Below the pieces are notes generated by a model that saw only the letters and a list, made by a program, of their open reading frames with translations, had not been told where the DNA came from and did not search any database. Positions 45,171 to 54,428 of a stretch of DNA of 64,000 nucleotides are shown here, in pieces (position 1 is the first letter of the stretch; each line of letters opens with the position of its first letter). Source of the DNA: Pseudomonadota bacterium (GTDB lineage: Bacteria; Pseudomonadota; Gammaproteobacteria; Burkholderiales; Burkholderiaceae_B); the NCBI GenBank assembly GCA_023389155.1, contig JAEWEV010000015.1, positions 1 through 64,000 on the forward strand, given 5' to 3'. The position numbers and the translations under genes were made by a program.

Positions 45171-48047
45171 TCAGTCCATATACGCTTCCAGCGGTGGACA
45201 TGAGCACACCAGATTGCGGTCGCCAAAGGCGTTGTCGACTCGCGCCACCGGCGGCCAGTATTTGCCGGTAGGCGAAACATGCCCCGGATAGGCGGCCTGG
45301 CTGCGTGCGTAGGCATGAGTCCACTCATCGGCCGTCAGCATTTGCGCCGTATGCGGGGCGTTCGTCAGAACGTTGTCTTTCGCATCGACCGCGCCCGCTT
45401 CGACCTGGGCGATTTCACGGCGAATGGCAATCATGGCCTCCACGAAACGATCCAGCTCTTTCAGGCTTTCCGATTCGGTGGGTTCGACCATCAGGGTGCC
45501 TGCGACCGGGAAACTCATGGTGGGTGCGTGGAACCCATAGTCCACCAGGCGCTTGGCCACGTCGTCCACGGTAATGCCGCAAGCATCCTTGATTGGTCGC
45601 AGATCCAGAATACACTCGTGCGCTACGCGCCCGTTGCGTCCGCTGTACAGCACAGGATAGTGTGGCGCCAGCCGGGTGGCAATATAGTTGGCATTGAGCA
45701 ACGCCACTTCCGTTGCGCGCTGCAGTCCGGATGCCCCCATCAGGGCAATATAGGCGTAGGAAATCGGCAGGATGCTGGCAGAACCGAAAGGCGCGGACGA
45801 CACCGGACCTGGCCGGCCTTCTGTATTGCCATCGGCCCTGCCCTGCTCGTTCAATACACCGGGCAGATAAGGCGCCAGGTGGGCGCGGACAGCCACGGGC
45901 CCCACGCCCGGACCACCACCGCCATGCGGAATACAAAATGTCTTGTGCAGGTTCAGATGCGAGACATCCGAACCGAAACTGCCCGGTTTGGCCAGTCCCA
46001 CCATGGCGTTCATATTGGCCCCATCCAGGTATACCTGGCCGCCGGCTTCGTGCACCAGTTCGCAAATCTGCACAATGGATTCTTCAAATACGCCATGGGT
46101 AGACGGATAGGTAATCATCAGCGCCGCCAGATGGTCACCGGTCTGTTCGATTTTGCGCTTCAGGTCGTCCACATCCACGTTACCGTTGCTGTCGGAAGCC
46201 ACCACGGTTACGGACATACCTGCCAGATTGGCCGAGGCAGGATTAGTACCATGAGCGGACGCCGGGATCAGGCAGATATTGCGCTGCCCCTGACCATTGG
46301 CCTGATGATAGGCGCGAATGGCAAGCAGCCCGGCGTATTCGCCCTGGGCGCCTGAATTGGGCTGCAGGCTCACCGAGTCATAGCCGGTAATTTCGCAAAG
46401 TGCGGCAGACAGCCTGTCGACCAGTTCCCCGTAACCTGTGGTTTGCGCTGCGGGCGCAAAGGGATGGATATGGGCAAATTCGGGCCAGGTGATCGGGATC
46501 ATCTCGGCTGTCGCGTTCAGCTTCATGGTGCACGAACCCAGCGGAATCATGCTGCGATCCAGCGCCAGGTCCTTGTCTGCCAGACCACGCAGATAACGCA
46601 GCATATCGGTTTCGGAATGAATACTGGAAAATACGGGGTGCGACAGGATAGCCGACTGGCGGGCCAGGCTGACAGGCACAAAAGTATCTTCACCGGCATT
46701 GAGCGCCGCGACATCGACCTGCGGGGCGCCGCTGGCACCAGTCAGTACATCGGCCAGCATCTGCAAGTCGGCAAGCGTGACGGTTTCATCCATGGATAGG
46801 GCAAACTGCGTCTCTGATAACCAGCGTACGTTGATCTGCTTTGCCTCCAGCGCCTTGCGCAGGGCATCGCCATGAGCAGTGTTCACCAGCAGCGTATCGA
46901 ACCAGGTATCGTTTTGCACCTCGTAACCCGCACTCTGCAGCAGGGTACGCAGCAAGGTGGTCGTCACATACACACGCTGCGCAATGCGCCGCACGCCCTT
47001 GGCGCCGTGATATACCGCGTACATACTGGCCATCACGGCCAGCAGCACCTGGGCAGTACAAATATTGGACGTTGCCTTCTCGCGCCGAATGTGCTGTTCA
47101 CGGGTCTGCAGGGCCAGCCGCAAGGCGGGATTACCCTGCGCGTCTTTGGATACCCCGACCAGCCTCCCTGGCATGCTGCGCTTGAACGCATCACGGCAGG
47201 CCATAAAACCGGCGTGAGGACCGCCAAAACCCAGAGGCACACCGAAACGCTGGGCCGAACCCACGGCGATATCGGCCCCCCATTCTCCGGGTGCCTTCAG
47301 AATGGCCAGGGCCAGCAGGTCAGTCGCCACCGCCACCACCGCGCCGGCGGCATGCGCCTCCGAGGTCAGTCTGGCATAGTCACTGACCGTTCCCAGGCTT
47401 TGTGGGTACTGCAGCAGCACCCCGAAACACTCGGGCAACCCCTGCGCCTCGTCGGCCACCGTTACCGTGATGCCCAGCCCTTCGGCGCGGGTTTTGACCA
47501 CTTCAATGGTTTGCGGGTGACAATGTTCCGATACGAAAAACACATCACTTTTGGCTTTGGAGGATCGGCGCGCCAGCGTCATGGCTTCGGCAGCCGCAGT
47601 TCCTTCGTCCAGCAGCGAGGCGTTGGCAATATCCAGCCCGGTCAGGTCGGTAACCATGGTCTGGAAGTTGAGCAGTGCCTCCAGACGACCCTGGGAGATC
47701 TCTGGCTGGTAAGGCGTATACGCGGTGTACCAGGCGGGGTTTTCAAGAATATTGCGCAGAATCACGTTGGGCGTGAGTGTGCCGTAATAGCCCTGGCCGA
47801 TGTAATTGCGATAGATCGTATTTTTCTGGGCGATGGCGCGCAAAGACGCCAGCATATCAGCCTCGCTGCGGGGGCCGTCAAGCGCCAGCGGCGCCGCATT
47901 GCGGATACGGGATGGAACAATCTCGTTGATCAGTTCATCAAGGCTTTCTGCGCCAATCACAGACAGCATTTCTGCCTGTTCGGCCTCAGATGGCCCGATA
48001 TGACGTCCGATAAATTCCTGGGACGTCGCTTCATGTGTGTGCAACAT
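45171..48047 (-). CDS. gcvP: glycine dehydrogenase (decarboxylating), P protein
   Basis: This PLP-dependent P protein of the glycine cleavage system has 958 residues as a single chain with N- and C-terminal halves. It decarboxylates glycine and transfers the aminomethyl group to lipoyl-GcvH. The PLP-binding Lys is in NLHKTFCIPHGGGGPGVGP; other conserved segments are RHIGPSEAEQAEML near the start and SLQPNSGAQGEYAG. It is the last gene of gcvT-gcvH-gcvP, 81 bases after gcvH, and ends at a strong terminator. Glycine-riboswitch control upstream of gcvT should cover it. Confidence 0.97.
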   Translation of the reverse strand: MLHTHEATSQEFIGRHIGPSEAEQAEMLSVIGAESLDELINEIVPSRIRNAAPLALDGPRSEADMLASLRAIAQKNTIYRNYIGQGYYGTLTPNVILRNILENPAWYTAYTPYQPEISQGRLEALLNFQTMVTDLTGLDIANASLLDEGTAAAEAMTLARRSSKAKSDVFFVSEHCHPQTIEVVKTRAEGLGITVTVADEAQGLPECFGVLLQYPQSLGTVSDYARLTSEAHAAGAVVAVATDLLALAILKAPGEWGADIAVGSAQRFGVPLGFGGPHAGFMACRDAFKRSMPGRLVGVSKDAQGNPALRLALQTREQHIRREKATSNICTAQVLLAVMASMYAVYHGAKGVRRIAQRVYVTTTLLRTLLQSAGYEVQNDTWFDTLLVNTAHGDALRKALEAKQINVRWLSETQFALSMDETVTLADLQMLADVLTGASGAPQVDVAALNAGEDTFVPVSLARQSAILSHPVFSSIHSETDMLRYLRGLADKDLALDRSMIPLGSCTMKLNATAEMIPITWPEFAHIHPFAPAAQTTGYGELVDRLSAALCEITGYDSVSLQPNSGAQGEYAGLLAIRAYHQANGQGQRNICLIPASAHGTNPASANLAGMSVTVVASDSNGNVDVDDLKRKIEQTGDHLAALMITYPSTHGVFEESIVQICELVHEAGGQVYLDGANMNAMVGLAKPGSFGSDVSHLNLHKTFCIPHGGGGPGVGPVAVRAHLAPYLPGVLNEQGRADGNTEGRPGPVSSAPFGSASILPISYAYIALMGASGLQRATEVALLNANYIATRLAPHYPVLYSGRNGRVAHECILDLRPIKDACGITVDDVAKRLVDYGFHAPTMSFPVAGTLMVEPTESESLKELDRFVEAMIAIRREIAQVEAGAVDAKDNVLTNAPHTAQMLTADEWTHAYARSQAAYPGHVSPTGKYWPPVARVDNAFGDRNLVCSCPPLEAYMD

Positions 48048-48128
48048 AATCTGGGTAATCCGGTGATAATCAGTCAGGCCGCCGCGCCCCCGCTCGTGCG
48101 TGGTCAGTACGGGTAGCGACGGCAGGGT

Positions 48129-48500
48129 TCAGGCCTGGGCTTCGTAGCCTGCCGCATCCAGCAGTTTGTCGGCATCGGCCGCATTGGCTGGCTTGATCTT
48201 GAAGATCCAGTTGGTGTAGGAATCTTCGTTAACCAGATCGGGCTGACCTTCCAGCACGTCGTTGAAGGCAACAATTTCGCCATCAACAGGGGCATAGATA
48301 TCGGATGCCGCTTTCACGGATTCGACCACACCGGCAGTATCGCCTGCCTTCAGTTGCGCGCCTACCTGGACATCGCCCACGTAGACCAGGTCACCCAGCT
48401 GTTCCTGGGCGTTATCAGTGATGCCGACAACGAATACGTCGCCTTCGGCCAGGACCCACTCATGCGATGGGGTATATTTACGATCGGTAGGTAGTTTCAT
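48129..48500 (-). CDS. gcvH: glycine cleavage system H protein
   Basis: This 123-residue lipoyl carrier shuttles the aminomethyl group between GcvP, GcvT and dihydrolipoamide dehydrogenase. The lipoylated Lys is in GVVESVKAASDIYAPVDGEI near residue 64. The start at ATG 48500 (MKLPTDRKYTPSHEWV) has AGGAGT upstream; the longer frame to 48545 is rejected. It lies 73 bases after gcvT. Confidence 0.97.
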   Translation of the reverse strand: MKLPTDRKYTPSHEWVLAEGDVFVVGITDNAQEQLGDLVYVGDVQVGAQLKAGDTAGVVESVKAASDIYAPVDGEIVAFNDVLEGQPDLVNEDSYTNWIFKIKPANAADADKLLDAAGYEAQA

Positions 48501-48573
48501 TAAGGACTCCTGGAAGGGGAAAATGACCACGTTGCACACGGCCATATAGTATCAAGGTTTACGTGACGATTTT

Positions 48574-49710
48574 CTATTTTTGTGCAGGCACGGTGGCCTT
48601 GCCGTTGCGTACAAAAGGCAGCGCGGTAACGGTGGCGGGCACCCACTTGCCGCGAATATCGACTTCCACGGCATCGCCGGCGCTCACGCCTTCAGGCAGA
48701 CGGGCAAACGCCACCGAAACGCCCAGCGTGGGTGACATGGTACCGCTGGTGATTTCCCCCTCGCCCTGTGCCGTGCGCACTTTCATGTGGGCACGCATCA
48801 CGCCGCGCTCGTTCAGTTTCAGGCCGATAAATACGTTCTTTCGAGGCTTCGAGACAATGGCCTGCCGTCCGATAAAATCACGCTTTTCGTCGGCCAGGCT
48901 GACAGTCCATGTCAGACCAGCCTGGGCGGGCTGGATGGTCTCGTCCATATCCTGACCGTACAGATTCATGCCCGCTTCCAGGCGCAAAGTGTCGCGCGCA
49001 CCCAGGCCGCAAGGGGCTACCCCGGCGGCGACCAGCTGGTTCCACAACGTTTCGGCCTCGGTAGCAGGTACGACAACCTCAAAACCGTCTTCGCCGGTAT
49101 AGCCCGTGCGGGCAACCAGGGTTTCGTTATCAAATGTGGCGGCAAAAAAGGGTTTGAGCGCTTCGGTCGCGCTCTTCCAGTCGGGGCGCACCTGCCAGAC
49201 GCGTTCCCGGGCCTGGGGGCCCTGCACGGCAATCATGGCAAGATCACGACGCGGTGCGAGGACGACGTCCAGCTTGTGTTCGCTGATCACCTGCTGCATC
49301 CAGGTAATGTCTTTGTCGGCGCAGCCGGCATTGACCACGACGCGCCAGCGATCATCACTGAAAAAGTAAACGATCAGGTCATCGATCACGCCGCCCTCGG
49401 GATTGAGCATGCAGCTGTACAGGGCCTTGCCGGAGATGGCGAGCTTGGCGACATCGTTGGCCAGTAGCAGGCTCAGGAAACGGCGGGCCTGCTGGCCGCT
49501 GACGTCGACATTGAGCATGTGTGATACGTCGAACATGCCTGCCTTCTGGCGAACCACATGGTGTTCGGCGAGTTGGGATCCATAGGCAATGGGCATTTCC
49601 CAGCCACCGAAGTCCACCATTTTGGCACCCGCTGCCTGGTGGGCGGCGAACAGGGGCGTACGGTTCAGGGACGGGGGAGGAGTGCTTGCGGGAGTGGTCT
49701 GCGTAGACAT
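48574..49710 (-). CDS. gcvT: glycine cleavage system aminomethyltransferase, T protein
   Basis: GcvT moves the methylene group from lipoyl-GcvH to tetrahydrofolate and releases ammonia. The 378-residue chain has VDFGGWEMPIAYGSQLAEHHVVR near the N-terminus, the folate-binding TGYTGEDGFEV, LGARDTLRLEAGMNLYGQDMD, and a C-terminal barrel ending in the GKWVPATVTALPFVRNG segment. It is the first gene of the operon, about 67 bases downstream of the tandem glycine riboswitch, with AGGTGA before the ATG. Confidence 0.97.
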   Translation of the reverse strand: MSTQTTPASTPPPSLNRTPLFAAHQAAGAKMVDFGGWEMPIAYGSQLAEHHVVRQKAGMFDVSHMLNVDVSGQQARRFLSLLLANDVAKLAISGKALYSCMLNPEGGVIDDLIVYFFSDDRWRVVVNAGCADKDITWMQQVISEHKLDVVLAPRRDLAMIAVQGPQARERVWQVRPDWKSATEALKPFFAATFDNETLVARTGYTGEDGFEVVVPATEAETLWNQLVAAGVAPCGLGARDTLRLEAGMNLYGQDMDETIQPAQAGLTWTVSLADEKRDFIGRQAIVSKPRKNVFIGLKLNERGVMRAHMKVRTAQGEGEITSGTMSPTLGVSVAFARLPEGVSAGDAVEVDIRGKWVPATVTALPFVRNGKATVPAQK

Positions 49711-49777
49711 GCTTTCACCTGTTCAGAAGGATTGAAGGTCGCAGCGCTGTGGTTTCACCATGAAACCGGCGCGATCG

Positions 49778-50007
49778 CCCTCTGTCCTTTTGCCTGAGAG
49801 TTGTAGCGCGCTATGCAGCTGTGCACGGTCACACAATTGATGCCTAGCGCGTTTCCCCTTCGGCGCCTTAGTGAAAAGGTCTCTCCAGAGTGCTTTACCG
49901 GCCGGGCCGGTGATTGTGCGGTACATGGACCTGAGCGATTCCGGGCGAATTGCGCCTTCGGTGGCAGCATAACGGGCCTGTGGCCGGCTGCTGCTCTCTC
50001 CCACGAC
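49778..50007 (-). promoter_or_regulatory. tandem glycine riboswitch upstream of gcvT
   Basis: The minus strand shows two consecutive glycine aptamers. The first runs from GTGGGAGAGAGC through CCGAAGGCGCAA to ATCGCTCAGGTCCATG. The second runs from CTGGAGAGACC through GCCGAAGGGGAAA to CTCTCAGGCAAAAGGACAG. The conserved GGAGAGA, GCCGAAGG and CTCAGG elements appear in order in both. Glycine binding should switch on the gcv operon. A 7-base-pair hairpin, GGTTTCA/TGAAACC (49751-49767), between the second aptamer and gcvT may be part of the expression platform. Confidence 0.95.
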
Positions 50008-50242
50008 AATTTGAAAGCATGCAAAAGGATACAGGTAAACGCCAAAAAAATCCATTCTGGCAACCCCGATATTCATTTTTCGTCTAATCTTATCGCGTAA
50101 TCACATGAAGCAGATCACTCATCGACAATAGGCGCGTTTTTCGCCGACGATAGCAACATTTATCGCACTGTTGTAATGGCAATACGAACTGTTACACATT
50201 ATTGTTTCGATTAAATAAGTCTTCGGAAAAGAGATAGAATAC

Positions 50243-50301
50243 ACTTGATGACAGGCAGTAAAGCACCCGTGCGCAACATCCTCACACGAGTGTCATCAAG
50301 T
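50243..50301. repeat. long inverted repeat in the leader of the GrlR-family gene
   Basis: ACTTGATGACA (50243-50253) and TGTCATCAAGT (50291-50301) are perfect 11-base arms 37 bases apart. A second, partial pairing (CACCCGTG / CACGAGTG) lies inside. It sits 177 bases upstream of the GrlR-family start, so it could be a structured leader or a bipartite operator. The rest of 50008-50477 contains AT-rich promoter-like DNA and no gene. Confidence 0.5.
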
Positions 50302-50477
50302 CGCAGTACACTGGCTACCCGCCATATACCTGTGGCATAAAAAACAATACCAATATCGCACTACAACAATATTCGTTTTCATTAACAAATTCAAACGCGG
50401 CCGGTACGATTCCATAGCCGGCCGTTAGTGCAGTCAGCATCAAGCGCCCTAGTGGCAATTACATAAGGAGTACTATT

Positions 50478-50810
50478 ATGGATAACGGTTTCTACGCAAC
50501 AGTGATCGCAGATTCCAAAGCCCATGCCGGAGTAACGGTAGTAGAAGACAACAAGGTCCGAGGAGGCGATGCCCATTACCTGTATTCAGGCACCATCCAG
50601 TCCGATGGCAACGACGAGATCGTGGCCAACCTGAAAATTAAATCCTACACCGCGGTTGACCAATCTTTCGGCACTGATGAAAACGGTTTTGAACTGTCCC
50701 TCATGGGCGGCAAAACCGATACGGGCTTCCGTCTGACAGGCTATTCACCTAGCGGTCGTGAAATCGTGATTGATGCCACCAAAATTGCCGATATCGATCT
50801 GGGCTTCTGA
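50478..50810 (+). CDS. GrlR-family regulatory protein
   Basis: This 110-residue small protein resembles GrlR, the lipocalin-like negative regulator of type III secretion in attaching-and-effacing E. coli. It has MDNGFYATVIADSKAHAGVTVVEDNKVRGGDAHYLYSGTIQ-like spacing of the GXXXGGD and YXYXGXX segments, and alternating beta strands throughout. A clear AAGGAG lies seven bases before the ATG. No GrlA partner or T3SS gene is present here, so its target is unknown. Family membership is a pattern-based call. Confidence 0.7.
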   Translation: MDNGFYATVIADSKAHAGVTVVEDNKVRGGDAHYLYSGTIQSDGNDEIVANLKIKSYTAVDQSFGTDENGFELSLMGGKTDTGFRLTGYSPSGREIVIDATKIADIDLGF

Positions 50811-50826
50811 CCTGACGCTCCTATTC

Positions 50827-50891
50827 CCGGACCGGTGCTGACATCTCCGTGTCACGCGGCAACTGCCCGGTGCAGCGGCCTGCCGGTCCGG
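50827..50891. terminator. candidate hairpin between convergent genes
   Basis: Perfect 9-base arms, CCGGACCGG (50827-50835) and CCGGTCCGG (50883-50891), lie between the 3' ends of the GrlR-family gene and the YhiN-family flavoprotein. There is no T-run on either side, so it is only a possible transcription barrier. Confidence 0.35.
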
Positions 50892-50938
50892 ACAGCCAGA
50901 CCCCCCCTTCCCCATATCCAGTCTTTCACATCTCGGGC

Positions 50939-52135
50939 CTACAGCGCCCGTCCGCAGGCCACAGCCGAGGCCCAGGCCCACTGAAAGTTATAGCCTCCCA
51001 GCCAGCCGGTCACATCCACCACTTCACCAATAAAGTAAAGCCCTGGCACCTGACGTGCCTGCATGGATTTCTGATCCAGCTCACGCGTATCCACCCCGCC
51101 ACGCATGACTTCCGCTTTTTTGTAACCCACGGTTCCCGATGGTGTCAGCGTCCACGGCTGGGCACTGTCAGCCAGTTGCGCCAGCTGCCGGTCTGCCGTA
51201 TCGGCCAGGCGCTGGTCTCCCGCCAGCCCCCGGTACTTCAGCCAGTTCTCGGCCAGCCGGCGAGGCCAGACTTCGCTCAGGGTCGTGGCCAGATTCTGGC
51301 GACTGCCCGTCTTGCGCTGCACCAGTTCATGCGACAGTCGGCGACCGGGTAGCAGATCAATGCGGATGGGCGTACCAGGCTCCCAGTAACTGGAAATCTG
51401 CAAAATACCCGGCCCCGACAGGCCGCGGTGGGTAAAAAGCAGATCTTCGTCGAAAGCGCCGCGACGCTTGCCCTCGCCGGTTTCCAGCCTCACAGGTACG
51501 GCAAGACCAGACAACTCGGCAAAGGGTTTCCAGCTTTCGGGATCAAAGGTAAGTGGTACCAGAGCAGGCCGCGGCTCGATGATTTTCAGGCCGAACTGGC
51601 GCGCGATTTTCAACCCGAAATCCGTGGCGCCCAGTTGAGGAATCGCCATGCCACCAGTGGCAATCACCAGGCGCTCGCACAGCAAGGTACCGGTGTTGGT
51701 CTGCACACGGAAGCGTTCACCCTCCTGCCCGATGGCACTTACCGTCGTCTGCATGCGACGTCTGACCCGGCCTTTTTCACATTCGGCGACCAGCATGTCG
51801 ATGATCTGTTCGCTGCTCTCGTCACAAAACAGCTGGCCCTTATGCTTTTCATGCCAGTCAATGCCATGGCTGCGCACCAGAGTCAGAAAATCGTCGGGGG
51901 TATAAGAGGCGAGCGCCGAGCGGCAGAATGCCGGATTACCTGACAGAAACTGCTGCCACGTCGTGCCGATATTAGTGAAATTGCAACGCCCGCCGCCAGA
52001 GATACGGATTTTTTCCGCCAGCTGGCTGGCGTGATCCAGCAGGACCACGCGCCGACCACGCTGCCCTGCCACCGCCGCACACATCAGGCCGGCAGCGCCG
52101 GCTCCGATGATCACAACATCAACGACTTCACTCAT
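50939..52135 (-). CDS. NAD(P)/FAD-dependent oxidoreductase, HI0933/YhiN family
   Basis: This flavoprotein of unknown substrate has 398 residues. The N-terminal FAD-binding Rossmann motif is VVIIGAGAAGLMCAAVAGQRG, followed by the family hallmark KIRISGGGRCNFTN. The C-terminus GLYFIGEVVDVTGWLGGYNFQWAWASAVACGR is the second FAD contact typical of HI0933 proteins. Its start overlaps the end of the upstream decarboxylase by eight bases, so the two are in one transcript. Some relatives are annotated aminoacetone oxidase, but that activity cannot be claimed here. Confidence 0.9.
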   Translation of the reverse strand: MSEVVDVVIIGAGAAGLMCAAVAGQRGRRVVLLDHASQLAEKIRISGGGRCNFTNIGTTWQQFLSGNPAFCRSALASYTPDDFLTLVRSHGIDWHEKHKGQLFCDESSEQIIDMLVAECEKGRVRRRMQTTVSAIGQEGERFRVQTNTGTLLCERLVIATGGMAIPQLGATDFGLKIARQFGLKIIEPRPALVPLTFDPESWKPFAELSGLAVPVRLETGEGKRRGAFDEDLLFTHRGLSGPGILQISSYWEPGTPIRIDLLPGRRLSHELVQRKTGSRQNLATTLSEVWPRRLAENWLKYRGLAGDQRLADTADRQLAQLADSAQPWTLTPSGTVGYKKAEVMRGGVDTRELDQKSMQARQVPGLYFIGEVVDVTGWLGGYNFQWAWASAVACGRAL

Positions 52136-54395
52136 CCAGTCTCAGGCAGTCAACATAGAAGAATTCGCTGCCGTCGTCCTCGTCGACAATGTGACCCAAT
52201 CCATGGATGAAGGTCTCGAACCCGGGAAACTTCGCATTAAACGACCGCGCAAACTGCAAGTATTCCACAATGGTCTTATTGAACCGTTCACCCGGAATAA
52301 GCAGCGGGATGCCCGGAGGATAAGGGGTCAGCAGTACGCCGGTGACACGGCCTTCCAGCTCATCCAGCGGCACGCGCTCGACCTGTCGGTGCGCCATTTT
52401 GGCAAACGCATCGGAAGGCTTAAGCGCAGGTACCATGTCAGACAGATACACTTCGGTGGTGAGCCGAGCCACATCATGTTCGCTGTAAGCTTCATGAATT
52501 TTCTGGCACAAATCGCGCAGACCCATGCGCTCATAGCGTTTGAAATCGGCACAGAATTCGGGCAGGATGCGCCACAATGGCTGATTGCGATCGTAATCGT
52601 CCTTGAACTGCTGCAGTGCAGTTACCAGTGTGTTCCACCGACCCTTGGTAATGCCAATCGTGAACAGAATAAAGAACGAATACAGACCGGTTTTTTCCAC
52701 CACGATGCCATGCTCGGCAAGGTATTTGGTGACCAGCGCTGCCGGAATACCGCTTTCGGCAAAGTTGCCTTCGATATCCAGCCCCGGCGTGATGATCGTG
52801 GCCTTGATCGGATCCAGCATATTGAAGTTTTCTGCCAGATCACCAAAGCCGTGCCAGTCATCGCCCGATTCAAGGACCCAGTCTTCCTGAATGCCAATGC
52901 CTTCAGAAACCAGACGGTTCGGTCCCCAGACCTTGAACCACCAGTCATTGCGACCGTATTCCGAAGCCACCTTGCGCATGGCACGCCGGAAATCCATAGC
53001 TTCACGAATACTTTCCTCTACCAGCGCGGTTCCGCCGGGCGGCTCCATCATGGCTGCCGACACATCGCAAGACGCAATAATTGCGTACTGGGGCGATGTG
53101 GAAGTATGCATCAGGAAGGCTTCATTGAAAATATTGCGATCGAGCTTGCGATTCACGGGCTCCTGCACCACGATCTGCGAGGCTTGGGAAATACCCGCAA
53201 GCAGCTTGTGCGTAGAGTGCGTCGCAAACACCATGGAGTCCTGGCTGCGTGGCCGATCCGGGCCGATGGCGTGCATATTGGTGTAGAACTCATGGAACGC
53301 AGCATGCGGGAGCCAGGCTTCGTCAAAATGCAGCGTATCCACGATACTGCCCAGTTTTTCCTTGATCATTTCCACGTTGTAGATCACGCCATCATAGGTA
53401 CTTTGCGTGAGCGTGAGAATGCGCGGTGTCTTGTTCTTCAGTTCGCGGGCAAACGGATTGGCTTCGATTTTTTTCTGAATGCTCTCGGGATCGAATTCTT
53501 CCAGGGGAATCGGGCCGATGATGCCCAAGTGGTTGCGCGTTGGGCGCAGGAACACCGGTATGGCACCTGTCATGGTAATGGCGTGCAGAATTGATTTATG
53601 ACAGTTGCGATCGACCACCACCACATCATCGGCGGCCACGTTGGCGTGCCACACGACCTTGTTGGAGGTTGATGTGCCATTGGTCACGAAATAACAGTGA
53701 TCCGCATGGAAAATCCGTGCAGCATTGCGCTCGGACTCGGCAACAGGACCGGTATGATCCAGCAGCTGGCCCAGCTCTTCCACCGCATTGCACACATCGG
53801 CGCGCAGCATGTTCTCGCCAAAAAACTGGTGGAACATCTGCCCTACGGGGCTTTTCAGAAACGCTACGCCACCTGAGTGGCCCGGGCAGTGCCATGAATA
53901 GGAACCATCCTGGGCGTACTTGACCAGCTCGCGGAAAAACGGCGGCGACAGGCCATCCAGATAGCTTCTGGCTTCGCGGATAATATGCCGCGCCACAAAC
54001 TCCGGCGTGTCTTCGAACATATGAATGAAGCCATGCAGTTCACGCAATATGTCATTTGGAATATGTTCAGACGTGCGCGTTTCGCCATACAGGTAGATGG
54101 GAATATCTTCGTTGCGAAAGCGCAGTTCACCAATAAACGTCCGCAAATTGCGGATGGCATGCGCCACGTCTTCTCGCGAGTCTACGTCAAACTCTTCATC
54201 GTCAATGGACAAAATGAAGGCGCTGGCACGACTCTGCTGCTGGGCAAACGAACTCAGGTCGCCGTAGCTGGTCACGCCGAGTACCTCGACACCTTCCGCC
54301 TTGATGGCATCGGCAAGCGCGCGAATACCAAAACCCGAGGCGCTCTCGGAGCGGAAGTCTTCGTCAATGATGACGATGGGAAAACGAAATTTCAT
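52128..54395 (-). CDS. PLP-dependent Orn/Lys/Arg decarboxylase
   Basis: This 755-residue fold-III (bacterial) amino acid decarboxylase has an N-terminal response-regulator-like wing domain (FPIVIIDEDFRSESASGFGIRAL) to about residue 130. A PLP domain follows with Lys397 in ATHSTHKLLAGISQAS and HYCFVTNGTSTSNK-type motifs, then the C-terminal domain ending near GERFNKTIVEYLQFA. Length and pattern resemble arginine decarboxylase AdiA and lysine decarboxylases. Substrate is not decidable by eye. A good AGGAG precedes the ATG. No antiporter gene is adjacent, so a biosynthetic polyamine role is as likely as acid resistance. Confidence 0.9.
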   Translation of the reverse strand: MKFRFPIVIIDEDFRSESASGFGIRALADAIKAEGVEVLGVTSYGDLSSFAQQQSRASAFILSIDDEEFDVDSREDVAHAIRNLRTFIGELRFRNEDIPIYLYGETRTSEHIPNDILRELHGFIHMFEDTPEFVARHIIREARSYLDGLSPPFFRELVKYAQDGSYSWHCPGHSGGVAFLKSPVGQMFHQFFGENMLRADVCNAVEELGQLLDHTGPVAESERNAARIFHADHCYFVTNGTSTSNKVVWHANVAADDVVVVDRNCHKSILHAITMTGAIPVFLRPTRNHLGIIGPIPLEEFDPESIQKKIEANPFARELKNKTPRILTLTQSTYDGVIYNVEMIKEKLGSIVDTLHFDEAWLPHAAFHEFYTNMHAIGPDRPRSQDSMVFATHSTHKLLAGISQASQIVVQEPVNRKLDRNIFNEAFLMHTSTSPQYAIIASCDVSAAMMEPPGGTALVEESIREAMDFRRAMRKVASEYGRNDWWFKVWGPNRLVSEGIGIQEDWVLESGDDWHGFGDLAENFNMLDPIKATIITPGLDIEGNFAESGIPAALVTKYLAEHGIVVEKTGLYSFFILFTIGITKGRWNTLVTALQQFKDDYDRNQPLWRILPEFCADFKRYERMGLRDLCQKIHEAYSEHDVARLTTEVYLSDMVPALKPSDAFAKMAHRQVERVPLDELEGRVTGVLLTPYPPGIPLLIPGERFNKTIVEYLQFARSFNAKFPGFETFIHGLGHIVDEDDGSEFFYVDCLRLDE

Positions 54396-54428
54396 CCGGT
54401 ACTCCTGGGTGGCTGATCAATAGCCTGA

